Shown here piece by piece: positions 12,204 to 23,120 of a DNA stretch of 64,000 nucleotides (position 1 is the stretch's first letter; every line of letters starts with the position of its first letter). Position numbers and translations under genes: made by a program. Below the pieces are notes generated by a model that saw only the letters and a program-made list of their open reading frames with translations, was not told the origin of the DNA and did not search any database. This stretch comes from Moniliella sp. 'wahieum' (lineage: Eukaryota > Basidiomycota > Moniliellomycetes > Moniliellales > Moniliellaceae). The stretch lies in assembly GCA_003971905.1 (NCBI GenBank), contig RSEE01000014.1, positions 868,001 to 932,000 of the forward strand, given 5' to 3'.

Positions 12204-12965
12204 CTGCCCTACCCTGGCTCTCTGCGCTGCACACGCGCCCACTTCTGCGCCACCACCCTGCTACGGCGCGTTTCACCCTAGCTGCAAAAAATCCGACCCC
12301 TACGCGCGGCACAAACAATGGGTAGGCTCTCCTCGCGGTACACTGACCTTCTGATTATTATGGTTTTTTTCTTGCTTTTGGTTGCAGAACTGGGTCGGCT
12401 GGCCCGAGAACTGGGACCAAGACTGCTCGACTCGTTCCGATCCAATCCAATTCAGTTCAATTCGATTCGATTCGATCCGGTTCCTACCCTTCTCCCTGGC
12501 TCTCAGATCTCACCTGAGCCCAGAGCCCACCGCCCAGCCTGAGCGCTCACCAGCTACGACGACCTCGCATGTCACACCTCACGCATCCAACCGAGTGCCG
12601 TGGGCGGCCAGCGGGGCGAGCCTGCGCTGGGGCGCGTTGCGCTCTGCAAGTCATGCGAAATGCACGTCGGTCGCTTTACCTATCCACTGGCGCTGGGCGG
12701 CCGCCACGTTTGGTCCCGCAGCGTTGGTGTCAGCCTTGAGCTGGGAGCTGGAACCTGGGAGCTGGGAGCTTGAGCGTTGAAATGCGAGAACGTAGAGTGA
12801 GGCATGGATGCTCTTTCTTTGATGGAGAGTGGGCCAATTCGAATGGTGCCATTCGGTTGACCACGCGAGCGGGATGTGCGTGCGTGCACGACCGGACGGA
12901 ATGCATCGGTACAGCAGCATGCATCGCCTCGTATCGCCCTTGCCCTACGTGTCTCCCTCTTACGT

Positions 12966-13006
12966 CTCGCTTCTTGCTTCTCGCTTCTCGCTTCTCGCTT
13001 CTCGCC
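12966..13006. repeat. Tandem repeat of TTCTCGC
   Basis: Four to five copies of a 7-bp unit (CTTCTCG/TTCTCGC). Single copies recur near 13270. Confidence 0.75.
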
Positions 13007-14531
13007 TTGACGCTTGCCTGGCGTGGCGGCGCTGTGCAGCCCCCTGGGACTGGCTCCATTGCATTTCCTTGTTCTGCATTCGGCTAGTGGGTGTGCGGAT
13101 TATAGGGACAACAGACGCGAGGGATGGATACGGGAGGGGCAGGTGCGAGTGAGAAGACTGAGCAGCACGGGAGAGGCGAAAGGATGCAATATCCAGGAGG
13201 GGGCGGTGCGACTTGAGTTGTGGTACGCTGGTGTACGCTGGTGTAATAGTATCCCGTGGCTGGTGTGCTTCTCGCTTCTCCTAGCTGGGAGCGAATGGTT
13301 CCGCGAAGCGAAGCGAAGCGTTCGCCTCGTCCAGCGTCCAGATTGACGACTGAAGACTGAAGATTGAGTGTTGAATGAAGCGGCTGGGACTAGAAATTCA
13401 GCACTGCCGACGGACGTACGTAGGCCGCCGCAATGCAACCTCGGACGCGATTCCGACCCGGGCCCGATCGCCACCCAGGCCGCCGCCAGGGCCTGCCAGG
13501 GTCCTGGGCAGCCTGCCTCGCGCCCTCGCCCGCACCACGCCGCTCTCCGAATCTCAGCCCTCGCAGCTGCATCCCGCATCTCGCATGGCACCCGTCACGC
13601 GTCCCTCGCTGCGGACACCGGCTCGCACCAGCACAGTATCAGCCCTCGCCATGCACATGCATCCTGCATCACGCGTCACGCATCCTGCGTCGTATAGCGC
13701 TGCGTGGGCAGGCAGGTGGCGCTGACGCATGCCACCCGGGCGCTCATTTAATTCGGCGCGCAGCACCCCCCACCAGATGCCCATGGGGATCTCGCAGCGC
13801 TCGCGACATAGCTCCCGCTGGCGTTAGCTTTCCCGTTACCGGCCTCCCTCTCGGCGACGCAATCTGAGATCTGATGCCGGAGATGTCTGACAATATCCCC
13901 AGACGGCAAGCGGCTGCTGCTGCTGCTGCCTCCTCTGCATCACGTGAGCGTGGGTGGCGGTGCTGCATGCGGGGGGCCGCTGGCAGGGGGCGATTGAATA
14001 GTGACTAGTGAATGCGCTGAGCGGGTGGCATGCATGCAGCGTGGTGCGGCGTGGCGCCTGAGCAGCAGCATGCAGCCTTGTTTCGATGGCCGATGGCGGG
14101 GGACGCCGCGTCTGAGACCCCTTCGCGTCCCCGGGGATCTGGGCCAGAGCTGGGGCGCAGACGACACTGCGCTGGTGCCTGCTGCGTCCTTGCGGGCACG
14201 GGCGCGGCCGGGTGGGGTCCAGTATCCCAGGCGCTGGGATGCATGCACATGGCGCATGATGTGTGAGTGACTGGCGCCGTGGCGGCGGTGGCGAGGCAGG
14301 GGTGAGCGCTGAGCGGCGGGCGGCGGACCCACACAGGCGCCGTGCGAGCGCGGACGATTGGCGTCGAAGCGGTGGAAGCAGGCAGGGCGAGCAGTGCTGG
14401 CTGGTGCCTGGCAGCGGCTGGGAGCAGCTGTGCCACTAGCATCGACATCTCCCATCTCCACCTCCCCACCTCCTTCTCCTTCGCCCTCTCCTGCGTGCCC
14501 CCTACACGCCACCCCCACCGCCACCCTTTTG

Positions 14532-14550
14532 CCCCCCCCCCCCCCCCCCC
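14532..14550. repeat. Run of 19 C
   Basis: Homopolymer about 90 bp upstream of the CRY-DASH start codon. Its true length is uncertain. Confidence 0.8.
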
Positions 14551-14637
14551 TCTGCGCAACAGCATGCCCAGCGCTGCCTCGCCTGCTGTTGCTGTCTAAC
14601 TCGCACCGGCTCCCCGCCGTTCCATCCCCCCCACACC

Positions 14638-17600
14638 ATGGTCACGTCTCCCTCCAGCAGCGCTGCCACATGCTTGTCCGACTTGGACAGCGCCAGCGCC
14701 TCCGACCGCGACCACATCTCCCGCCGTCCTGCCTCCGCTGTCCGCCCCGACGCCACTGCCACCTGGGACAAGGGCCGCTACACCTACGGCGAGTCCTTTG
14801 CCGCCAAGCCCCCCCTCTTCCGCCATCCATGTCCCCCTCCCCACCTGCCCCCACCTGCCCCGCCACCCCCGACGCTCGGCTGGAGCACCGCCTCTCCCGC
14901 CCCCGCCCCTCCGCCTGCCCGCGCGCCCGCTCCCACTCCCGCTCCCGCCCGCGACCGCGCCCCCGCCCCCAAAGCGCCGCCCCCACCATTCGCATCCAGC
15001 CCAACTTTGATGGCCGCGAATCCGACTCCCCCGGACGCTCGGTTCTGATCGTCGTCCTTCGCTACGACCTTCGCATCCATGACAATGCCCTCTTCTACTA
15101 GTACGTCTCCCCCCGCCTTCCTTGTTCTTGTTCGCCGTACGATGACCAATTGACCCCCCGGCTCTGCAGTGCCCACCAAACTTCTGCCCCCCCATGCCTG
15201 CCTGGATGAGTTCGCTCGTCTCACCGCCCCACCCTGCCCTCTCCACCGAAGACGGCACCACGCCCGATGTGCCCGACGCGTACGAGGTGGATGCGGCACG
15301 CGAACGTTTCCTCTGCTCCCAAGCCCAGTACCTCCTGCCCCTCTACGTTTTCGATGAGCGGGAGATGGAGCTGAGTGGGCTACCGGGCTACCAACGCGAC
15401 GGCCCGCCGGCCAAGACGCCCTGTGTGGGTTTTGGAAAACGGGCCGGTTCCGAGCGCGGTTTATTGCGGAAACGGTGTACGATTTGCGCAGCCGGTTGGC
15501 CGATCGTGGCAGCGATCTTCTCATCCGCTTTGGCAAGACAGAGGATATTGTCTCCTCGCTCGTGTCCTCGTTGCAAGCCAACGGCGATATTGTGGAAAGC
15601 GTGTGGACCCAAATGGAGTATGCGCAGCCCGACGTGGATTGGAACGCGCGGCGATCGAGAAACGAATGGCGGACAGGGGGGTACGGTTCGAGTATGTGTA
15701 TGGCAAGACGCTCATCCACCCTGCCGAGCTCCCTTTCCCCATTTCGGAAATGCCCGACGTGTTTACCCCCTTTCGCAAAAAGGTCGAGGCCCTGGGCCCG
15801 CACATGGTCCGTCCCACCCTCGAAGCCCCCAATCGGTTCAAACCCTTTTTGCCCTCGCTCCCCGACTTTGACGGGTACGCACTGGACATTACCTATGAAG
15901 TCGACGTGGATGGGCTGGAAGTCAACGCAGCCCGCGAGTCGCAAGAACAGGACGACTCGCAAACCTCGTTCCATGACGTGCTACGGTACCTCCTTTCGCC
16001 CCTCGTCGGCAAGCTGCCGTCTTCGTTCAAGGACCGTTCGGCGCTGCAAGCGCGTCATGCTGCGTCTGCCTTTCCGTTCCGTGGAGGCGAGAGCTCCGCG
16101 CTGGAACGGCTCGAGTGGTACTTTATCCGTGGCAAACGCGCCGACACGGGGCGATGGGATCGAAACGACCCGCCGCCCGTGGCGCAGTACAAGCAAACAC
16201 GCAACAACCTCATCGGCCACGCGTACAGTAGCAAAATGTCGCCTTTTCTTGCGTTTGGCAGTGTCAGTCCTCGGTTGATCTGGGAAGCGTTGGATTACCA
16301 CGAAAAAAAGTTTGGCGAGGACCAAAACACGTATTGGGTCCGGTTCGAGCTGCTCTGGCGCGATTATTTCTTGCTGGTGGCCAGCAAGCAAAAGTACGGT
16401 TCGTTGCTGTACGAACTGGGCGGCTTCCAGACCTTGACCGATCCCGCCCGCGCCGCCGAAAAGCTCCAGCCGGGCTGGTGGCGCGGTTGGGACCCCGAGA
16501 CGACGGACATGCAAATGAGATTACGCGCTTGCTCGAGGGCCGAACGGGCATCCCGTTTATCGATGCCAACGTGATTGAGGTGCGTGCGACCGGGTTCATG
16601 TCCAATCGCGGCCGGCAAAATGTGGCAAGCTTCTTGAGTAAGGATTTGGGCGCGGACTGGCGCATCGGCGCCGAGTTTTTCCAGTCGTACCTCATCGACC
16701 ACGATCCGACTTCCAACTATGGTAATTGGTACGTTCCTCGGTTCCCCGTCCACTTACCCTGCCTCTGCTCAGCCACTTACCTCTTTTTCTTTTTCTCTCT
16801 CTCTCTCTGTTTAGGCAATACGTTGCGGGTGTAGGCAACGACCCGCGTGCGTCGCGCCAGTTCAACACGATCAAACAGGCGCGCGACTTTGATTCGTTTG
16901 GTGAGTATGTCAAAACCTGGCTGCCGGCGCTGCGCAATGCGCATCCGGACTGGGTGCATACCCGTGGCTTCTCAGCCCGGAAGAGCGGCGTGCGTATGGT
17001 CTGAAAACAACCAAGATGGAAGTGACCATGCTGGGCTACCCTGAGCGACCGATGATCGAGCTCGAAAGCTGGGGCAAGCATTACGAACGCAAGAGCGGCG
17101 TCGGGTCCAAGATGCGGGGCAACCCACAAGAAAAGATCAAGGACGAAAAAATCCTTTCGCTCAAAGCCAATGCCGCGCGCCGCCGTCGCGCCGCACAGCA
17201 AGAACAGAACCAGTCGGTGACCAGCTTCAATGGGCACATGCACATGCAGCTCCCGCGGCCTAGCCGGCAGGGCCGCTCGTCCCATGCCCACCAGTACGCC
17301 GGCCAAGGCCCGGGCTCGGCTTTGACCGCGCCCAATCGGCCATCATGCAGTCCCGCTCTCAAATCGCTGGCAAACAGCATGGGTTTGGTTTGGCCCTGCC
17401 CCAGTCGCCGTCCCAACCGCAGTCGCAGTCGCACCCGGGCACGTCGCCCGTGGTACAACGCCCCCGGCTCGGAACAGCTTGCTGCCCCCTACGACGGCCG
17501 CGTTGGCCGGCGCGCCGGCCGTGGCGCCGCCCGGGTCTGGGTCAGCGTCCGGGTCCGCGTCCGCTTGGGCATCGTCCACGTCGCTTCCGCCGCCCACCGC

Positions 17601-18217
17601 GGTCCCGCCCGCACCGGCTGTTACGCCCTTCCCCGACCCGCGCATTTACCAGCTCGGCGGCAACAATGTGTATCCCAACATTGACAGCTACGATTACCTC
17701 TCCGCCGCCGGGTCGGGGTCCAAGTACGCCACCGCTACCGCCACCGCGACGGACGTGACGACGCTCAGTTCCCGCTTGCGCCACACCAGCCTCGACTTGG
17801 CCGCGCGCACCCACCCCCCGCGCAAACTCACCCGCACCCCACCCTGCCTGCCGCCTCGCACCCCATCCTCCCGCCACTGGAACTCGCGACACACGCGCTG
17901 GCGCCCGGAGCCGCGCCGCTGTTCCGGCCCAGCACGAGTTCCCCGCGCGCCCGCGCGCCCGCGGCTTGAACGGCGGCGTGTTGCCCCTCCCCGCGCCTGG
18001 GCCTGGGTCTTTCCCTGGGTCTGGGTCTGGGTCTGGGTCTGCGTCTGGGTCGTTCCCTGGGTCTGCGTCTGGGTCTTTCCCTGGATCTGGGTCTGGGTCT
18101 TTGCCTGATGCACCCACTCGCTCCTTTGGCCCGCCAGCGTACCCTGCTCCCGGAACCGCCTCGTCCGACCCGCTCTACCTCCCCTCCCACCCCTACCCCG
18201 GCCGACCGGGCCGCTAG
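14638..18217 (+). CDS. CRYD: Cryptochrome DASH (FAD blue-light photoreceptor / ssDNA photolyase)
   Basis: Cryptochrome/photolyase flavoprotein; DASH members bind FAD and a folate antenna and repair pyrimidine dimers in single-stranded DNA. N-terminal photolyase fold: [27 protein letters not shown]. An intron at 15101-15169 follows LFYY. The FAD domain shows [24 protein letters not shown] cut into pieces, [24 protein letters not shown] and [17 protein letters not shown]. The intron at 16729-16814 joins to [16 protein letters not shown], the DASH-type FAD signature. [11 protein letters not shown] closes the core. A tail of roughly 390 residues follows, rich in Gln, Pro, Gly and Ser and partly encoded by a GGGTCT hexanucleotide array. 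An N-terminal extension of about 120 residues precedes the fold. Frame breaks near 14830, 15430, 16515 (AAAA run), 16965 (CCCC run) and in the tail. Confidence 0.92.
18003..18104. repeat. GGGTCT hexanucleotide array
   Basis: Imperfect array inside the CRY-DASH C-terminal tail. In the frame that reaches the stop at 18217 it encodes alternating Gly-Ser ([13 protein letters not shown]). Confidence 0.85.
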
Positions 18218-18379
18218 GTCCGAGTCCCCCCACGCGCCATTCCCCATTCCCCAGGTTACTAGTCCCGCGTCGCTAGTCCCGGGTCGCTAGTCACTAGTCT
18301 CATCCCGTGTTCCATGCTCCATGTCATTGATCATCGATCATCTGGTTGCCGGTTGCGCCCGCTCGCACGCCTCGCCCAC

Positions 18380-18399
18380 CAACACACACACACACACAC
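18380..18399. repeat. CA dinucleotide repeat
   Basis: About ten CA units in intergenic DNA downstream of CRY-DASH. Confidence 0.85.
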
Positions 18400-18536
18400 G
18401 CTGTGCAAAGTCTTTCGTAGTGCTCCGCGGCCCTGGAGCGGCCCACGGTTCGCTTTCCCGGGCACCGGTACCCGGTAACCGGTGAAGGTGAAGGTGCAGC
18501 CAACGGTCACGCTGGCCTGCGCCGTGCTAGAGCGCG

Positions 18537-18582
18537 AGCTCAGGCTCAGGATCAGGATCAGGCTCAGGCTCAGGCTCAGGCG
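18537..18582. repeat. CAGGCT/CAGGAT hexanucleotide repeat
   Basis: About seven hexamers alternating GGCTCA and GGATCA. Confidence 0.8.
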
Positions 18583-18867
18583 CGCAGGACTTCGGGACGG
18601 GTTCCTTTGTACATTTTGGGGGTGTGGGGTTGGTTCGGGTCGCTGGCTTGGCTTGGGCTCACTAGTCGCTCTTGGTCCCGTCGGAGATGTGAGATAGCAG
18701 GGTGACGCGCATCCACTGGATTCGACTCGTCGCGAATCAGGCTCTTGCTCAATCGACATCGAAATCGGCCTTGGGTCTTCAGCCGCAGGCCTTATTGCCT
18801 CCGCCACCTTGTTGAAAGGCGGACACCGAGACCCCGCCCCACCCTCAGGTATATACGCAACACGACA

Positions 18868-18980
18868 AACCAACAACCAACAACCAACAACCAACAACCA
18901 AAACCAACAACCAACAACCAACAACCAACAACCAACAACCAAGGATCAAGAACCAACAACCAACAACCAACAACCAAGAC
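18868..18980. repeat. CAACAAC heptanucleotide array
   Basis: About fifteen copies of a CCAACAA unit with two interruptions (AAAACC near 18900 and GGATCAAG near 18945). One strand is C- and A-only. Confidence 0.9.
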
Positions 18981-19457
18981 CCACTAAAAAACACTCCACT
19001 ACATTCCACTACCCTCCACCTATATGAGGATTCAACCTCTGCGTCGTTCCAGCCTCTCCCATCCTGGCAGCCTCTCCCGCCTCAGCGCCTCAGCCCCCTG
19101 TCCTTATTGAAGTTCTCTCGGGTCGAACTGGCGTCGCCTTGCAGAGCCCAGTCCCAGGTCCCAACAATGTACTCTCCCCCTCTGCGCTCAAGCGCTCAAG
19201 GCCGCACATTATACACCTTTCTAACGGGAGATGGAGATGGGGGAAATGATAAGGATCATATTCATCGAGTGGAGAGGAGGCGAGGTATATATGCCTCGGA
19301 GAAGAAGAGAACATGCGAGCTAAATCACATGGAGGGAAAGAGGGAGCACAATCCAAAGGGGGAAAACAGGGTCTAGAACAAATCAAAGGGGGGCAGACAA
19401 CTTGGTGACAGAGAACGTGATCAAGTGAGTCTGATCCCGACACTTTCCTTGTCTTAG

Positions 19458-19611
19458 TTGCCTTGCCTTGCCTTGCCTTGCCTTGCCTTGCCTTGCCTTG
19501 CCTTGCCTTGCCTTGCCTTGCCTTGCCTTGCCTTGCCTTGCCTGCTTGCCTTGCCTTGCCTTGCCTTGCCTTGCCTTGCCTTGCCTTGCCTTGCCTTGCC
19601 TTGCCTTGCCC
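19458..19611. repeat. CCTTG pentanucleotide array
   Basis: About thirty tandem copies of TTGCC with one irregular unit near 19540. The copy number may be collapsed or expanded in the assembly. Confidence 0.95.
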
Positions 19612-20080
19612 CCGTTTCCCCCTTGTCTCTTCCTTCCCTCCTGATGTAGCGGAGCAGAGGCCTTAGGCCTTATGCAGTGGCCAGTGTAGTTGTTTTTTTT
19701 TGGCCCTCGGATCCCGATTCCCATTTTCAGTTCCCATTTCCCGGATTCCCAATTCCAAATTCCCGGATTCCCAGTTCCCATTTCCCAGTTTCCCAGATTC
19801 CCATTTCCCATTTCCCGTCGATTGCGTTTGGCATTTCATAACTGCCGCCTGGCTGCGTGGCCCACGTGCAACCCTACGTGCCCTGCACTCGTGAGCATCA
19901 CGTGACGCGGAGCTGGAGCAGGCGGGCGTCGGTGCAATGCAACACGCCTCTTCGATTGAAAGTTGCACGGGGCGAGGCAAATTTTTTGTGGCCAGGCGGC
20001 CGCTTCCCGCTTCGGGCCCAGGCCGGCCCAGCACTTCCTCCCTGCCCACCACCCTCACCCACGCACCCACCCTCCCCACC

Positions 20081-21233
20081 ATGGCCGCCTCCAGCAAACA
20101 GGCAATCGCCAGCGCCCAAGGCGCCAAGAGGAGGTACCACGACGTGGATGCTGCCCAGAAAGCGGAGAAGCCTACCGCGTCCGCGTCCAACAAGGTGCCC
20201 AAGACCGCAGCGGGAAAGACGGCGGGCGGCAAGGTGAGCAAGAAGGTCACCATTGCCACCCCTTCCGAGCAGGAAGAGGAGGACAGCGACGAAGAGGACA
20301 GCGATGCCGAGGCTGCTGCACGTGCATCCAGCTCCATTCGCAACTCGATTGCTAAGAAGGGCGGGGCCGGTAAGGCCCAGGGCGCGTCCGAGTCCCAGTC
20401 GGAGTCCGAGTCGGAGTCCGAGTCCGAGGAGGAGGAGGAGGAGGAAGGCGTGAACCGCAATGCGCCAATCGTCGATATTGTTCGCTTGCCCAGTTCCAAG
20501 GACGACAAGGTGGTCCGGGCGCGTCTCGATGCGGTGCACAAGCGCCGTGCGGCTCAAATTGACAAGGTAGGTACTCTGTTTCTTTCGGGAGGGGCGACGG
20601 GGTAAGCGCTTTGGTACGGGTGGTTGCTAACCTTGTGTTGTTTCTTTCTGGGGGCTGGTAGGCTCCCAACGCGGGGGTGATCTACGTAGGTCGGGTGCCC
20701 GCCGGGTTTTACGAACCGCAAATGAGGGCGTACTTTAGCCAATTTGGTCCGATTACGCACTTGCGTCTGTCGCGCAACCCCAAGACGGGCGCGCCGCGGC
20801 ACTATGGGTTTATCGAGTTTGAGGATGAGGAGGTGGCTAAGATTGTGGCCGAGACGATGGACAATTACTTGATGATGGGTCACTTGTTGCAAGTCAAGGT
20901 GATTCCCAAGGACGAAGTGCACCCGGACCTTTTCAAGGGGTCGTCCAAGTGGCGCCGCTTTGCCGGCAAGAGCGCGACCGATTTGAAAAACGCGCGGTTG
21001 CGGCGTCACCACGCGCAACACTCTCGTGCCCGTACTGCTGAACAACAACAGAAGTCGGACGAAGCGCTGCTCAAGCGTCAAGAGCAGCGCCGGGAAACGC
21101 TCAAGAGCAAGGGAATTGACTATGACTTCCCCGGGTGTGAGTTGCCATTGTTTTTGCCGAGCGTGCGCGCGACCCAACCCACAATACTAACTCAGTGTTT
21201 TCTTTTTGTGGCTCTGCAGACCAAGTTGCCTAG
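20081..21233 (+). CDS. NOP15: Nucleolar RRM protein, Nop15/NIFK family (60S ribosome biogenesis)
   Basis: RNA-binding factor of pre-60S particles; yeast Nop15 is needed for 27S pre-rRNA processing. The start at 20081 has a good context (CCACCATGG). Residues 1-160 are Lys- and Ser/Glu-rich with an acidic serine tract (SESESESESEEEEE). The intron at 20567-20661 joins to a single RRM (RNP2 VIYVGRV, RNP1 HYGFIEFE), and EVAKIVAETMDNYLMM and HPDLFKG match NIFK closely. A basic helical tail (LLKRQEQRRETLKSKGIDYD) ends in FPGYQVA after the intron at 21137-21219, which has a perfect TACTAAC branch site. Spliced length is 975 nt (324 residues) with no frame break, one of the few such genes here. Confidence 0.93.
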
Positions 21234-21492
21234 GCTTGCGACTCTTGTCGGTTTGTCGTCTTCCATGCCTCCTTCCCGTTCTTGTTGCCCAATCCATCCC
21301 GTTCCCGACCCACCAGTTCACACTAGCTCGAGTCTAATCTATTACGCTAGGCAGTTTGGAAAGAAGCCAAGGACAGAAATGCAATGCAATGCGGTGCTTG
21401 ATAATGGGAGTTCAAAACGCATAGACGAGTCCTCGAATTGGTCCGGGATCCGATCCCGGAAAAGCGACTGGTTGAGGCTCAACTGAACGCGG

Positions 21493-22809
21493 TCACCGTT
21501 GGCGGGCCTTGAGTTTGGCGAGTAACTTTTTGCGTTGTGCTTTTTCTTCGGCATGCTTTTGCTCCAACTCTTGCTCCCGTTCGTCCTCTTGCCGCGCCAG
21601 CCGAGCCGACCGCATCTCCTCGCGGTTCACATCGTTGATCCCAGCCTCCATATCCGAGTCACTGTCGTCCTCGTCGTACCGCACCGCGGTACGGCCTCGG
21701 CGGAACATGCCCAGCACCTCATGAAGTTCCGACTGAGCTTGCGCCTCGTCGTCATCAATAAACGAGTCGACTCGCTCTCCTCTTCTTCCTCTTCCTCCTC
21801 TTCCTCCTCCTCTTCGTCCTCGCTCTCCGCTGCACGAGACGGGCGCAAAGCCTTTTGAGCTTTGCGCTCCGCCTCTTCTCGAATGAAACGTTCTCGGGCG
21901 GTTTCTTTGCGCGGAGGCGCGGCCGGCGCGGCTGGTGAGGGCTTGGCTCGTTTGGGCGCCGGCGCGGCTCCTTGGTCTTTTTGATTTCGTTTGTTGGACG
22001 AGGACGCGGCGGCCAGTTCTTTTTTCCTCGCAGCCTCGAGCACCTCGGGCCGCACAGGTGCACCGGGCAAAAAGTCAGCCGGGTTCACCCCATCTATTGT
22101 CCTTGCGCGCCGTGGAGGCGGGCTGCCAACCCTTTGGGCTGGGTCAGTTTGGGCGTCGAGGAAACGGAAGCGTGGGGCCGAGAGGCTCGGACTAATGCTG
22201 AGACACCTCCCCTTTCCCGGCCTTTCCTCCCTCGACCGGCTGAAGGCACCACAGGTCCGCCCATCAGTTCTCTTCGAAGTTTGAGCTTGCGCTTCTCGTC
22301 TCGGGTTAAATCCGGCTTGTCGTACACGGGGTGCGAGCGCCGCGGGTGGGGGCGGCTTCGCCGGTGGAAGTGGAAGTGGAGGTGGAGGTGGAAGGAGAGG
22401 TGGCGGGCGGGGACGGGAGGAAGAGGAGCTGGTACGGCTGGAGGGCGTGGCCGCGCGGATCTTGGCCAGACGCGAAGGAGGTTGTTTCTTGTCGAGCAGT
22501 TTGGCTGCTGCTGCATGGAAGGCCGTGTGCGAGGCGGCGGCACGGTGGTGGTGCTACAGTGCCCTCCTTGTTCTCCGACACGGACGCCTTGATCTGGTCC
22601 AGCTTGGCCTGCTGGGCACGCAGACGGGCAGCGGCTTGAATGCGCACCTGCCGCTCCCGCTCCATCGCTTGGCGCTGGGCTTGCTCCCGCGACGCACGCG
22701 CGGCCGCAGCTGCGCGCTCGCGCTCCACCGCCTGGCGTTGGACCTTGAGGTCGGCCTCCTGCTGCCGCGCCAGGGCCTGCGCTTTGAGTTCCTTGATCGA
22801 AAGCGCCAT
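21493..22809 (-). CDS. SPT2: SPT2-family chromatin protein (histone chaperone-like)
   Basis: SPT2 binds histone H3-H4 and DNA and acts in transcription elongation. The start at 22809 gives MALSIKELKAQALARQQEA and a long Arg/Glu/Ala-rich helical region. The middle has DLTRDEKRKLKLRRELMGGP, FLPGAPVRPEVLE and basic KRAKPSPAAP segments, then an acidic Glu tract. The C-terminal SPT2 domain reads SDMEAGINDVNREEMRSARL followed by DEREQELEQKHAEEKAQRKK, the family's conserved end. About 440 residues, no intron seen. The frame breaks near 22590, 22330, 22120 and 21760. In the same direction as MCU upstream, 311 bp away. Confidence 0.85.
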
Positions 22810-23120
22810 GGCGGTGGTGGAGGCCGTGGTGGTGCAGCCGCTCGGCCAGACTGACAGCTGGGCAAAAAACGCAGCCAACCAGCTAGGCTTACCTAATGCG
22901 CTCCGTCGCCGCGCTACGCACCGCGCACAGTGGCGCTGTGCTGGGCCCTGCCCGCTTCGCGTTGCTTGGGCAGCCGATTCCAAGTGAATCGACCAGCCAT
23001 CCGAGCAAGGGCGGTGGGTATATTACACCGGCTCCCTCTCCAGGGGCTGCCTTCCATCGTATCTACGCGGGCAGCTCCTTAGTATCCACATGTAATCACC
23101 CCCCCTCCGCCTCCCGCCCT
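22810..23120. other. SPT2 upstream region
   Basis: Between the MCU stop and the SPT2 start. A TATA-like element (GGTATATTAC, about 23015-23025) lies about 200 bp upstream of SPT2. No gene. Confidence 0.5.

Larger units (their letters stand above)
12204..14637. other. Long stretch without a recognised gene
   Basis: It has an intron-like element (12320-12388: GTAGG...TTGCAG) followed by short open frames, one with CKSCE near 12640, but no recognisable protein. It contains ATTCAATTCGATTCGATTC repeats (12445-12475), TTCTCGC repeats (12966-13006), a GAAGCGAAGCG run (13301-13320) and a C run (14532-14550) just before the CRY-DASH gene. Frames between 13400 and 14600 are long only because of GC content. 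Confidence 0.5.
18218..20080. other. Repeat-rich intergenic region
   Basis: Between CRY-DASH and the Nop15-like gene. It contains CTAGTC units (18258-18300), a CA run (18380-18399), CAGGCT/CAGGAT units (18537-18582), a CAACAAC array (18868-18980), a CCTTG array (19458-19611) and TTCCCATTTCCC-type units (19728-19820). Two GGTATATA elements lie at about 18848 and 19284. No RNA or protein gene is convincing; apparent Pro/Cys/Leu/Ala-rich frames simply translate the CCTTG repeat. Confidence 0.7.

Noticed and set aside
12300-12780. Exon with an intron-like leader and CKSCE, considered as a GATA or other zinc finger
   Set aside because: Only one CxxC pair is clear and the rest of the finger does not appear in any frame.
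13400-14600. Several overlapping long frames on both strands
   Set aside because: All are Arg/Pro/Ala/His-rich frames typical of GC-rich non-coding DNA; no domain recognised.
19458-19666. Plus-strand frames of repeated Pro-Cys-Leu-Ala-Leu
   Set aside because: They only translate the CCTTG array; no start context, no conservation expected.
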